This document shows positions 1-10,608 of a stretch of 64,000 nucleotides of DNA, one piece after another. Each line of letters begins with the position of its first letter. Within the stretch, counting starts at the first letter, position 1. This DNA is from Zasmidium citrigriseum. Taxonomy: Eukaryota; Ascomycota; Dothideomycetes; Mycosphaerellales; Mycosphaerellaceae. The stretch covers positions 434,001 to 498,000 of the forward strand of contig NHNW01000001.1 in NCBI GenBank assembly GCA_002786025.1, read 5' to 3'. The position numbers were made by a program, and so were the translations under genes. Below the pieces are notes generated by a model that saw only the letters and a program-made list of their open reading frames with translations, was not told the origin of the DNA and searched no databases.

Positions 1-2014
1 CGAGTCGAACCGAATCCGGCCATGCCAATGATGCCACCTCCCTCAGCATTTCCCGGCGGCATGCCTATGTCTCCACAGGGAGACCCTATCATGCTGAATG
101 ATCAGCCGGTGCCGACTCAATTGCAGAAGCTTTTGACAGATACATACTTCACCTGTGTGTTCAACTCGTCACTCATCTTTCATCGGCCAACGTTTGAGCG
201 TGAGTGGGCGGAGGGACGTCTGGCGAATCATTCTTTGCTGGCTACTTGTGCATTTGCGACGAAGTATGACACAAGGATCACTCATAAGCCACCTGCTAAC
301 GATGTCCAGATTTCTCGCCCCGAACTGTGCTCGCGGTCGACAACACGCTGCCGAACTTCGAACCCTGGGCGACCTCAACGAAGCCGGTTTGCAATGGGCA
401 CTGCGGGCAGGACGCGAGGCTCTTATAACCATCGACCAACCAACCCTAGCCGGCGCCCAGACATGCCAAGTCCTGGCACTATTCTGGTTCTCACATGGCG
501 ATTCGCGCCGCAATGTAATGTTCTCAGGCATTGCCTACAGAGCCATCCGAACGATCCTATTCGATCCGAAGACTGGGGTAAACTTCAACGCCCTTCCCAG
601 ATGGCAGGATACCGAGACGATAAGACGGTGTTTCTGGGCTTGCTGGATTACCCAGGTAATCAATTCGGATCATTACATTGTGGGCAGCTCATCGGATATT
701 CAGTCGCTCAATTTGCCGCTGCCTGTTACTGAGCCTGCGTATTATAATTGCATTGAGGAGACTTCGTCAACATTAGCGACGGCTCCGAGCAGTCATGCGA
801 CTGTACCGAATGCTTTGGCTGAGACTATTAGAGTCTTACACCTTTGGTAACTATGAACAGGTCAAGGGGATGTTCACAGCTAACAGTCACAGGGGTCGCG
901 TACGTGACAACATCGAGACAAGAAGAACATCTCCGGCCAAAGAACAGCTCACCACAATCTACGCCCTCCAAAATGAATTATCAGTCTGGCTGTCAAACCT
1001 TCCATCATCGCTCGCATACTCAAAACGAAACTTATACGAGCAACTCATCGTCAAGCAGCAGCCAATGTACGCCCTCATGCACGCATCCTACAGCCAATGC
1101 CGACTGATTCTACACACTTCACTCGTCCCGCACTTCTCAGGCGTCTGTCTATCAGAAGGCGTGCCCATCGAAGCGGTGCGGGTGAGCGCAGAGATTGCCC
1201 TCAGCTCTGCACAGTCTTTGTCACAGATTGGAGCAGATCTTCTGGCCTTGGAATGGGACCCAGCTCATATTGCGCCGTTCTTTGGGTATTGTATGTATGT
1301 GTCTGCTAGCATTCACATGACTGTGCTGGATAAGGATACCCATCTTGGTGGGGCGGCGAGGAGGAATCTTATGCTCAGTTTGAAGATGTTGAGGGCTATG
1401 AAGCCGTACTGGAAGATTCATGAGCGGCTGGTGAGTGAAAATCCCTCTCTATGGGTGCCGGTCAAGCTGATTGCGGGCAGTGGACTCGGATCCAAATCCT
1501 CTACGAGGCACAAATGTCGAAAGCCAACGGCGATCCGCAAACAGTCACATCTAATGGAACTCAAGCGACTGGCTATAACGAACTCGACCACGTCGCTGGC
1601 ACTCGCAGAAACGCCGGCCGTCTCGCCGAACCTCTCGAAGACTCAGTCCTACAATACAGCCTCCGCCACCTCAAACGAAACGTCAATATCGACGAAGGAT
1701 CCCCAACAGCAAAGGAACTCGAGAATGCCTTGAACGCTGAGCCGATCGCTGAAGTCATTAACGACGGAGGACAGCAATCCATGAACTTCCCCTCTGCACC
1801 TCAAAGCATCTCACCCGTGGCGCCGGTGTATAGTCGGACGCTGGCTGACGATCTAGCAATGTTGGCCGCTCAGCCTGTCGATATGAACCAGCAGCCAATG
1901 AATTTTCTTTGGGCGGATGGGACGAATGACTGGTGGCAGCTCGGATGGGACGACTCGGCGGCCCAGGCGGGTTTGCCGTTTGGGGACTTCTTTGGCATGG
2001 GTGAAACGATGTGA
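1..2014 (+). CDS. Fungal-specific transcription factor, C-terminal part (5' end outside window)
   Basis: The visible part matches the middle homology region and C-terminus of Zn2Cys6-type regulators: TYFTCVFNSSLIFHRPTFE, then RRCFWACWITQVINSDHYI, which is the usual R-x-C-F-W-A-C-W signature of the Fungal_trans domain. The Zn-cluster itself would lie upstream of the window. Introns I can place: 264-309 (gtatga...tccag) and 1431-1480 (gtgagt...gggcag); both keep the frame. Between about 800 and 860 the reading frame changes. A 58 bp intron at 803-860 (gtaccg...aacag) restores it but would remove the helix reading NALAETIRVLHLW, so a frameshift or sequence error is an alternative. The tail after 1481 is Gln/Asn-rich and ends in an acidic, Trp- and Phe-containing stretch (WADGTNDWWQLGWDDSA) that looks like an activation domain. 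Target genes cannot be inferred. Confidence 0.8.
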
Positions 2015-2898
2015 GACGCATCGTCGTGCGGTTCCGTCGAAATGCCTTTCTATCGCCCCTCAAGTAAAGCCAGATCAAGATACAAAGAGGAGACACGAGA
2101 TGAGCCATTTGCTCTCGAGGCTCTGGGTGCCATGGGACATCTGGTCCGAGACTCTATCCGAATGCACGAAGGATATACCAGGATTCTCGCGCTCATCGCC
2201 AGCAATCTGAGCTCGACGGCGTTCACATCACGTTCGGGCCGAACATACAAAATACCGCCGTCCAAGCCAGGGACGTGAAGACCTCTAGGATATGGTCTGA
2301 AGACAGCCTTGTGCCTCGAACGGACCAAAGTACTCACTGTCACGCTGAAACCTCCTAGATCCTGGTAGGCTGGCAGGAGATAGAGATGAGGTGCAGCATC
2401 AAAGCTGAGCTCATCATAGACGGCTTTCAGCCTGCAGAAGATCGAATTCCCTGCCGGCGGGATCGTTTCATGCGAGGTTGTCCAGCCTATTCAACCCCCA
2501 ATGTCTCGACTACCATACCATGATCGATCCCCAAACCATGAAGCTCTACAGGCACCACTTCTGAAGCCGTAAGCATTTCTCTATTTGAACTCACGACAAG
2601 AGTCGAGCTCCCGTAATTCGGCAACGAGCCCGACTTTCGGACTCACGCGGAGTCCGCGGGTCGCTCTCAAGCAAGACCTTCCACTTCCATCTTGGCCAAT
2701 AGATGTTGACTGATCAGATCCTTCACACGTTTCACACATGCATACGAATGCGCGCTTACTTGTCTGGAAGAGGTAATTCCCGGCTGTCTCGGCGACGGAC
2801 TTTCCTGTCAGGCTCGACATTGAGTACTTCAAATGCTGATGAGGTGAAGGATCACAGCTTCAACTTCTTTCTTCGACAGCAAAGTACAGTTCGCCAAG
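2015..2898. other. Intergenic region, no supported gene
   Basis: Short overlapping frames occur on both strands (for example 2050-2343 minus and 2581-2832 minus), but none has a plausible start context, splice pattern or recognisable motif. It probably holds the terminator of the upstream regulator and the promoter of the small gene at 2899. Confidence 0.5.
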
Positions 2899-3387
2899 AT
2901 GGACTCCGAGTACATGCCGCCCTTCAGACACGATGTCTCCGTGCTCAAAGACGGCGGACTCCAACTTTCTGAGCCTGAGCAACGATATCTCATCGACTTG
3001 ATTCATCAGCAGAGCACCATTGAGCCGAGAACCCCGAGGAGAAAGATATCCAGTTCAAAGAGACAGGACTCTCGACGATCTAGCGGTGTCGTCAAGACCA
3101 CGCACATCCCTTCATTCTGCAGTCTGCGGGTGACCAAGCAGGAGGCGGATCTCCTTCGCTCACTTCTCGGAGAAGATGATGACATTGAGATCTTGAACCA
3201 TCATCCGGCGTGTGAGAGCCCGCCTTCAGATGAGAGCAGTCCTGGATCGCAACAAGATCAAGAATATGAAGACAGTCCTGAATCCGCCTCATCAAATCAC
3301 AATGCAATAGCGATCCCATTCAAGTTCGACTCCGATCGAGAAACCTTCTCCATCTGTCCCCAAGACATTGAAAAGAGCGCACAATGA
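2899..3387 (+). CDS. Small hypothetical acidic/Ser-rich protein, 162 aa
   Basis: Intronless frame with a good fungal start context (gccaagATGG). The N-terminal half contains LSEPEQRYLIDLIHQQST followed by a basic stretch (PRRKISSSKRQDSRR), and the middle has KQEADLLRSLLGEDDDIEIL. The C-terminal half is Ser/Glu/Asp-rich and probably disordered. There is no signal peptide or membrane segment. I do not recognise the family. The mix of an ordered amphipathic piece and low complexity looks like a real protein rather than a chance frame, but there is no independent proof. Confidence 0.45.
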   Translation: MDSEYMPPFRHDVSVLKDGGLQLSEPEQRYLIDLIHQQSTIEPRTPRRKISSSKRQDSRRSSGVVKTTHIPSFCSLRVTKQEADLLRSLLGEDDDIEILNHHPACESPPSDESSPGSQQDQEYEDSPESASSNHNAIAIPFKFDSDRETFSICPQDIEKSAQ

Positions 3388-3631
3388 AATGTCAAAAAGG
3401 GACGAATCAACGGAGCTCAACGTCGTACAACCATCTATGCAATACCGTACAAGTACAATCTCCATCGCTTCAACCCAGGCTACCTGCGTCCAGGACAGCC
3501 TAGACATCCTCTCTCAAAAAGGCCGGCCAAAACATCTCGAATCATATCCTCCAAACATCATAGCAAGCGTACAACTCAGCGGGCACCGGGCGCCGTGCCG
3601 TCCGGCGGTCAGATTAGGTGGTATTCCATGC

Positions 3632-4312
3632 TTAGGTGGAGCAGGTGAGCTTGAGGTCCTGGAAGGAGCAGGGGCCGACGTTGATGGCGAACTACGGAGA
3701 CGATGTCAGTTATTGAGGGGTATGGATTAGAGTGCATAGGACACTTACGTTCTCGGCAAGGTCGGCGACATCGAGGGTGAGGGTACCGTTGCCGCTGGTG
3801 AAGAAGCAGTCGAAGCTGGAAGATCATGGTCAGTAAATGGATCGAATCAAGGGCACTTGAGATCGCTTACTCAGAAACGTCGTTCTCCTCGGAGGTCAAC
3901 TCAACGGTGGCGAGGGCACGGGTCTTCATGTCATCGTCGAGAGTGTAGTTGCCAGACTTGACGCAGACGGAGGCCTCGTCCTCGTTGGCGTTAACGGAAA
4001 TGGCGTTGGCAACGTTCAAGGCGAAACCGCTCTCGAACTGTATTCAAATCATCAGCATCAACTCGACTTCGAGAAGATAACTTTTAATCGTACCTGCTGG
4101 AAAGTCTGAGCAGCCCGCTTGCGGGCGCTGCCAGTGCTGTCGAGCCACTTCTTCGCAGCGGCACCGACGATACCAGAGACGATACCACCAGCAACAGCGA
4201 GGCCGAACGGACCAAGACGCTTCTCGACAGCCTTCTCCTCACGGACGGAGAGCTGGGATGGGGCAGCAGCGACGAGGCCGGCCAGGAGGGCAGTGGCGAA
4301 TGCAACCTTCAT
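3632..4312 (-). CDS. Small secreted protein, 170 aa, four cysteines, Kex2-type sites
   Basis: Four exons on the minus strand: 4094-4312, 3871-4037, 3749-3815 and 3632-3691, with introns starting gtacga, gtaagc and gtaagt. Together they give exactly 171 codons including the stop. Residues 1-17 are a clear signal peptide (MKVAFATALLAGLVAAA). A short propeptide-like stretch ends in KR at 31-32. It is followed by a 31-residue Gly/Ala/Ile/Val-rich hydrophobic segment (33-63, containing AVAGGIVSGIVGAAAKKW) that ends at RKR (64-66). The rest contains four Cys (VCVKSG, FDCFF, GPCSF, LTCST), enough for two disulphides, and two possible N-glycosylation sites (NYT, NGT). No family is recognised; small size, secretion and paired Cys make it a candidate effector or surface protein. 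Confidence 0.85.
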
Positions 4313-4434
4313 TTTGTCGGTGGAGATGTGTGAAGCTGAGAAGCTCTGAAAGTGAAGGAAGAAGGGCTGTGCTGGTTGATTGTCCTGGTTGTCGTTGGTG
4401 GTGAGGAGTCGAATACAGCGACTTCCTGCCTCAT

Positions 4435-4441
4435 CTTTATA
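4435..4441 (-). promoter_or_regulatory. TATA-like box of the small secreted protein gene
   Basis: On the minus strand the sequence reads TATAAAG about 125 bp upstream of the start codon at 4312, a sensible distance for a short 5' UTR. Identified by motif and position only. Confidence 0.45.
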
Positions 4442-5496
4442 CCATTTCTACGGCCGTTCGTGATGCGTTCCTTGGGACCACTTGCCGTTCGGAGCAATGT
4501 TGCTATCTCTCCAACACTCCGCAACGAGCGATGTCCGCCGTCCAAGCGTACAGCAAGGCCATGCAAAGCGACGTTTTCCCTATTGCTCCTGTCGCTGCTA
4601 TCCTCTTGGCTTCCCCTCCCACGTGCGGACCAGGAACAAGGTCGTCGAATGGACTTCCATCGAATGATCTAGGGCGTCTGGCACCTATTGCTTGTATAAC
4701 GACGATGTTCTTGGCTGGGCGTTACAGAGCCTTGCAAGTGTTCAGCAGGTGTTCTAGCTAAGTAACTAGAAGACGGGGATTTCGGTGCTTTGCCGTTGAT
4801 GTTATCGCGTTCAAGCTCAGTGTTCCTGTTGTGGTGTTCTTGTCATTTGGTAATGCATTCCTGTTGTGGTGAAGTCGGACTCGGAATTTTCGGGGTATTG
4901 GCAGTATTGGCAGAGACCGCGAGTAGACAGTCTCTTGGCTTTGTCGTGGCAGAGAACATGTCGTGACAAGCTTCGAATCTGGACGTTACGAATGTTCACG
5001 TGGGCGGGATGGTGATTGATTTCGAGATGTGATGTCTTGAAACATGAAGCTAGTCGAGGTGAAGTTGAAATGTATCAGCACGAGGTCGTATCCCCATCGG
5101 AAGCCAAGCCGAGCCGGATGTGAGCCGATGAATATGAGTGCGAGGTACGAGGTACGGTGTCGCAATTGTTTCTGTTGCCGCTTGGTATCCGGTTCTCGTA
5201 ACGTTCGTTCAACTGTGCATTGTTCGTTCTATGCTAGTCGGATGTAGATGTGCCGGGCCGAGAAGACTGAATCAGAGAGATAAGCCCATTTCATTACTGC
5301 ATGACATATCGAAAGTGTCGTGACTTAGCTGATCGATGGGTTTGCACGTAAGAACCGGCAGAGCCGCACTCTCCACGCAGACAGTGCTGCCTCAATGACA
5401 GCGACGCTCCATATATCGAGGGGACGAGATCTCATGCGGCGAGGAGGATCGCTTACGGCCACGAATGTGTATGTTCTACATCTCGATTGGAGACAA

Positions 5497-5880
5497 TCAA
5501 GCTTGGCCCAGCTTTGCACAGATGTTCTCGAACGAGAGCCAAGTTGTCGCTACATGGGGCCTGGCACAGATGCTTGAAGTGGAGTGGATGCCACGTTCTG
5601 GATGCTCGGCCAGGACTGTCGGAAAGCGATTCTTGAAGCCTGAGGAATCGTTCGGCGAAAGTCGACTTTCCTTTTCGTCGTGATCGCGGAATTCAAACTC
5701 CTTCTTTTCCACTCTGCTTTGCAATCGTCTCTGGAACCGAACCACCACGCATGCCTCTTGTCCGCCGGTTCCGCGAATGGCTCCAGGATTGAACGATGCA
5801 CCGATCATCTCTTCACGGACAAGATATGGCCCTTCTTCCTCTGAATGGCCATCGTCCTTGAGCGCGTATAGTCGCACCAT
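5497..5880 (-). CDS. Possible small hypothetical protein, 127 aa
   Basis: Single open frame whose first half is protein-like (EGPYLVREEMIGASFNPGAI, then ACVVVRFQRRLQSRVEKKEFEF). No domain is recognised and the C-terminal half looks less like protein, so the true gene may be spliced or absent. Listed because nothing else explains this stretch. Confidence 0.22.
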   Translation of the reverse strand: MVRLYALKDDGHSEEEGPYLVREEMIGASFNPGAIRGTGGQEACVVVRFQRRLQSRVEKKEFEFRDHDEKESRLSPNDSSGFKNRFPTVLAEHPERGIHSTSSICARPHVATTWLSFENICAKLGQA

Positions 5881-6359
5881 CCAAGCAATAGATACGCCTT
5901 ACGGATCCGCGAAAGACGGTCGTGATACGTCAGGATGGTCGCCACTCATCCTAAAGGCACGGAAGATACGTCAGGCATGGCGTCTCGTCTGCATGGTGTC
6001 TGTCGTCAGGTAAGAGGTCGACGTCGGTCTTCACACTGCGAAGACAATGCTGACGAGCAGTTCAAAATCCAGATCGTTCTGCGGAACGAAACAAAATTAG
6101 ACTCCCTCGCCACAGTTCAGCCACTCGTATTCCCCCTTTTCTGCAGATCATCATGCATCGGATGGCCCATATCAGGTCAAGCGCAATGCAATTTGACTTG
6201 GCTGCGCCTTGCGGCGAGGTAGGTTTTTAATGGATTCAGGTACCGCCCAATCAAATACCGCCTACCAAGCCCGAAGCGAGCAAGCATGTCGCGTGTGTTT
6301 GGTAGCAGCGTGCCGAGTTGCGGAGGACGTTGAAACGAAGGCACAATTGGACGGCACGC

Positions 6360-6366
6360 GTTTATA
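6360..6366 (+). promoter_or_regulatory. Possible TATA-like element upstream of the Ser/Ala-rich surface protein gene
   Basis: The sequence tttatatga lies about 175 bp upstream of the ATG at 6537. It is the only TATA-like match near the expected place; no experimental support is visible. Confidence 0.3.
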
Positions 6367-6536
6367 TGAGCTGGGTGCGCCTGCTCCTCGCGTGGTCGTT
6401 CGATTGCTTCCTCACCTGCAACGTTGTTCTCTCTGCCATCTTCATCACCGCATCAACAATTCAGATCGCATCTCGATACAGCATCCCGATTTTCGTATCA
6501 GTACCGGCAATCCATTCCAACACATATACCATCAAC

Positions 6537-7148
6537 ATGCGCACTTCAATCGTCCTCCTCTCCGGCCTCAGCGCCTTCGCCGCTGCGCAAAGCACCTCGA
6601 GTGACCTCGGCGACCTGATCAACGGCCAGGTTTCGACCGCTCTCGCCTCTGCCAGCGCTGCCATCGCATCGGCCACCTCCAAGCTCACTCCCGAGCAGGA
6701 GTCGTCCATCAACTCTGAGGCCTACGCCGCTGCCACTTCTGCTCAGGTACGTAGCACAGCAGCAATTACTTACGTTCATTGCTAACGAACGATCCAGGCC
6801 GCGCAGAGCAGCATCATCGCAGCCGCCGAGTCCAGCGTCTACATCTACCAATCCATTGCCTCGCAGGAGATTGCATCGCTCTCCGCCGCCGTGCAAACCG
6901 CAACCGGCGAGGCCAAGCAGTCTCTCTCGGAAGTCTACACCTCCGCCACTGGCGCTCTCTCCTCTGCCAACGCCCTCGTCTCCTCCGCCGAAGCCAGCGG
7001 TTCGGGAGCGCTCGCCTCAGCTTCCAACGCTGTCAACTCTGCCACCGGCTCTTCGTCCTCGAGCGATTCCGCTGGCCCAACCTCCAAGCCCCTCATCGCC
7101 GGTGCTGCCCTCGGCGCTGTCGGTATGGCCGTTGTTGGCCTGCTCTAG
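6537..7148 (+). CDS. Ser/Ala-rich GPI-type cell-surface protein, 186 aa
   Basis: Two exons (6537-6746 and 6798-7148) separated by a 51 bp intron (gtacgt...gctaacgaacgatccag). The protein starts with a signal peptide (MRTSIVLLSGLSAFAAAQ) and continues as a long Ala/Ser-rich, largely helical-looking region. It ends in SSSSDSAGPTSKP followed by the hydrophobic tail LIAGAALGAVGMAVVGLL with nothing after it. That arrangement is the classical GPI-anchor signal, so the mature protein is probably attached to the plasma membrane or cell wall. There are no cysteines. The same architecture is common among fungal cell-wall proteins of unknown function. Its frame is also Ala/Ser-biased at the codon level, so shadow frames on both strands look long but are not genes. 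Confidence 0.85.
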
Positions 7149-7402
7149 AGCGCAAACATTCGCTTCTCTCTGCGTTGCGACGCACTATCGTTGTTTTGAA
7201 TATCGCAAAAGCTCGGCGCATGAAGGATTATGGAGGAACGGTATACCCAGGCCGTAGTTATTCGCACAAGGCATACGTAATGATTTTATTGATTGGACGA
7301 GACTCCGATTACTCTTCAGGAACCCATTCATTCCGCTACATTACATCCCATCTAATTCCAATGCGCCAATGTTGACCTCCCGTCCAATTGACCTTCTCTC
7401 CT

Positions 7403-8115
7403 CTAGTACGCGATGAACCTCCCATCAAGCCACACGGAGTAGACCCCCAGAACACAAGCCGACAGCATGAGGGTAGCACGACCTGCGGGGAGAATCAGTC
7501 AACTGTCACACACAAACCAGTGCTCGAAACACGTATCACGCAATCGAAGCCCGTACAACATGCAGCCGAAAACTCACCATAATTTCTCGCCCTCCACTTC
7601 TTCTGCAACTGTCTAAACTCCTTCTCCGCCCCCTTATCATCCGTGTTCTCCTCCAACTTCTGCGAGCACTTCCTCATGGCGTTGTTAAGCGGAATCATAA
7701 AGGTGAACGCCCACGCCGTCGCGCCGGCATTGCAAACGAAAGCAGCCGCGAGGACGGGCCACTTGACGCCCGCGATCTGCGATTCGTTGCGCTTGAGGAA
7801 GCAGGTAACGGCGAGGAGGAGGTTGGGGAGAGTGCCCATCATGTTGAGCGGGGGAAAGATGAACTCGGAGGTGTGGAGCAGCCAGCGCATTTGGCGGCCG
7901 GCGTAGAGGGCGGGGACGTCGGGGAGTTCGAGCATGGGAAACGTCAGGGGGGATTGGAGACCTGAGGCGCCTGTGTGGTGTTATGTGAGATTGTGAGAGC
8001 CTGAGGGAGTGAGGTTGTGCTTCTTACCGCAGTTCATGCCCGAACCGATTGCTGCGATGGCCTGGATGGGGGTCATCCACCAGAACTGGGAGCTGGCCAT
8101 GATGTTGGATGCCAT
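7403..8115 (-). CDS. DUF1772 membrane protein (anthrone-oxygenase-like family), 186 aa
   Basis: Three exons: 8028-8115, 7578-7970 and 7403-7482, with introns beginning gtaaga and gtgagt; the sum is 561 bp. The protein has about four hydrophobic segments: near TPIQAIAAIGSGMNCGASG, around FPPLNMMGTLPNLLLAVTCF, at PVLAAAFVCNAGATAWAFTFMIPLNNAM, and a last one at LMLSACVLGVYSVWL. The conserved F-T-x-x-x-x-P-x-N-N-x-M pattern before a charged loop (EKEFRQLQKKWRARNYG) is typical of DUF1772, whose characterised fungal members are non-haem anthrone oxygenases in polyketide pathways. No polyketide synthase is nearby, so a function in metabolism is only a family-level suggestion. Its tail faces away from the GPI-type gene. 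Confidence 0.8.
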
Positions 8116-8977
8116 TGTTGTGATGGTTGATGGTAGATAGTAGTAGAGAGAGAGGAGAACGGAATTAGATGAATGTTATACTTATCCTCCGCGGTCAGCT
8201 CGTCCAACTTCGCAAACCTACCAGACAACTCTAAACCGACGCAGGAGAGCTGTTTTGGGCGCGATGTTGTTGGATAGATCTGTCTTGATCGGCTCCGCAA
8301 ACGCCGTGCTGCAAGTCATGTCATCATGTGAAACCTTGAATTTGAGTTGCGCTAGTGGACGGGTGGAGCCGCCTTACGACTGCACTTGCTGACTCTTATT
8401 CTTCTTGATATCTACAACAACAATGTCCTTTCAATCGCACTCCACGATAATCAACTCGTTCAGGACATGAATGGGGCGAAAAGTGTCTCTGCTGAGCTCA
8501 AGCTTTGACCTAGGCAAACTTTGTTGATCCCACGCCATTGGCAGGCTCCTTCTTCCCGACCTCACCTCTTGATGGACTCTCTTTGCCCGCCTTTCATTGA
8601 ACGCGAATGCACGACAGCCACGTGCTAATAAGTCTATGGACTCCAGACTCAATGCCATGGGATAAGGCCACATACCCGGGTAAACCACAGCTTGGCGAGT
8701 ACTCATGTATCTCTTCATCCGGCAACAGATCTGCATCTCGCGTGAAAGATAGGCGAGAAAGCCACGAGGTGCTACCTTAAGCTTGACACTGCAGGACGAA
8801 GTCCCTTTTGCCAAGATGGGGATTGAGTACACCTCCTCTTTTCAATGCCGAGGGCGGCGAAAATCTGTGTTGCCACAAAGGATGAGTATGATGAGGTCGT
8901 GTTCGAGACAGTCTCTTCCCCTTCTATCTACTAAGTACATAAGCATTTTATTGTTTACTCTCATAGGGTTCAGCACT
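8116..8977. other. Divergent promoter region between DUF1772 gene and MFS transporter
   Basis: No supported gene. A 133-codon minus-strand frame at 8431-8832 has no recognisable features. The region should hold the promoters of both flanking, divergently transcribed genes. No repeat seen. Confidence 0.5.
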
Positions 8978-10597
8978 ATGGCTTCAGAGAAGAGCGCCTC
9001 AATCCATGAAACCGACACTGTAAATCGATCTCACAACTTCAATCTTACCCAGCTAACAAAGCCATTCAGAAACATGTCGAAAACATCCGCGCAGGCGGCA
9101 AAGACCACGGCCTCAACGTCGCCGCCATAGTCTCCGACCCCAATCTCGAAGCCCATCCCCCACAAGAAAAACAAGACGCAGAAACCCGCCGCATAATCCG
9201 CAAAATCGACCTCCGTCTCCTCCCGGTCCTCGCAACAATCTACTCCTTCGCGCTAATCGACCGCGTCAACCTCCCCAACGCCCGAATAGCCGGCATGGAC
9301 CCAGACCTAGGCCTCTCAATCTCCAATCGCTACACGCTGGTAACAATGATCTTCTTCGTCCCATACGTGATTTTCCAGTTCCCGGCGAATATCGTGATCC
9401 GCAAGCTGGGGGCGTGTCTTTGGCTTTCGAGTCTGGTGTGTGCGTGGGGTGTGGTGTCGATTGGGATTGGGTTTAATCGGAAGTGGACGGATCTTATGGG
9501 GTGTAGGGTGCTGCTGGGGATTTTGGAGGCTGGGTATTATCCTGGGTGCATTTTTTTGTTGAGTTGCTGGTATTTGCGGTATGAGGTGCAGAAGCGGTTC
9601 AGTGCGTTCTACCTACTCGCGTTGCTGTCTTCGGGATTCTCGAATATCCTCGCCTATGGGCTGAGCCAAATGGACGGCGTGGGGAATCTTCGCGGTTGGC
9701 GGTGGATGTACGTTTTCCCCTATCCACAAACGAAACATCCTACTAACATCTCCCAGCTTCATAATGGAAGGCATAATCACCGTCCTCCTCGGCCTCCTGG
9801 GCTACATCTTCATAATCGACTTCCCAGACAAATCCACGCGCCCCGGCCTCCTAACCCGGAAACCCTTCCTCAGCATCCCCGAAGCCAAAATCGTGCTCGA
9901 CAGAATCAACCGCGACCGCGGCGACGCCGTCGTCGACACCCTCACCCCACAAAAGATCCTCCTTTTCCTCCGCGACTGGAAAATCTGGGAGTACGCCTGG
10001 CTCTACCTCCTCAACAACACCGTGACCTACTCCTTCTCTTTCTTCCTGCCGATTATCCTGAAGGGGGATATGGGATATTCGACAGCCATGTCCCAGGTCC
10101 TCTCTTTCCCGCCGTACGTCGCCGCTGCGCCGTGGATGTTCTTCACCGCGTGGCTCGCAGATCGGTACAGGATCCGCGGGGCGGTGCTGATTTTCAACTG
10201 CGTCGCCGCAGTCGTCGGCGTGGCGATGGTCGGCTACGCAACCTCCAACCCAGCGGCGAGATACGCGGGCGTCTTCCTCGGCGTGTGTGGTGCGAACAGT
10301 AACGTTCCGACGATTCTGAGCTACATGCACAATAACATCGTCGGACAGATGAAACGAAGTGTTGCCAGCGCACTCATCATCGGAGGGGGAGCGATTGGAG
10401 GGATTGTGGCTTCTAATATTTTCCGGCAGCAGGATGCGCCGCGGTATACGCCTGCTATGGCGACGGTTATTGCGACGCAGGTGTTGAGTATCTTGCATGT
10501 TGTCAAGAACTTCTGGGTTTATGCGAGGATGAATGCGAAGGCGGAAAGGGGGGAGGTTGTGCTTGAGGGGCAGGTTGGGTTTAGGCAGACGCTGTAG
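8978..10597 (+). CDS. MFS transporter, anion:cation symporter (Dal5/Tna1-like) family, 506 aa
   Basis: Three exons (8978-9019, 9070-9707, 9757-10597) totalling 1,521 bp. The splice after RGWRW rebuilds the conserved GWRWIFIMEG motif of this family, which confirms the intron at 9708-9756. Membrane segments follow the usual 6+6 pattern: LLPVLATIYSFALIDRVNLPNARI, then FVPYVIFQFPANIVIRKLG (P-x-x-I-F-Q-x-P-A-N-x-x-x-R-K-x-G is diagnostic), CRVLLGILEAGYYPGCIFLLSCWY, and the second half from WLYLLNNTVTYSFSFFLPIIL onward. Known relatives import allantoate, nicotinate, pantothenate, vitamins or small organic anions; the substrate cannot be told here. Base composition flips from C-rich to G-rich and back inside the exons. 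It converges with the beta-galactosidase gene with only 11 bp between stop codons. Confidence 0.92.
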
Positions 10598-10608
10598 GGG
10601 TTTTGGCT

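Larger units (their letters stand above)
4442..6536. other. Long stretch with little coding signal
   Basis: About 2.1 kb between the divergent genes at 4312 (minus) and 6537 (plus). Frames are short and overlapping; the only one worth naming is the weak minus-strand candidate at 5497-5880. Both flanking genes encode secreted proteins and this stretch contains both promoters. No repeat, tRNA or transposon remnant is obvious, and CA/TG dinucleotides are normal, so it is not a RIP-mutated element. Confidence 0.5.

Noticed and set aside
803..860. 58 bp intron in the transcription factor gene as the firm solution for the frame change
   Set aside because: It fits the frame but has a weak donor and deletes a helix normally conserved in the domain, so it is reported only as one possibility.
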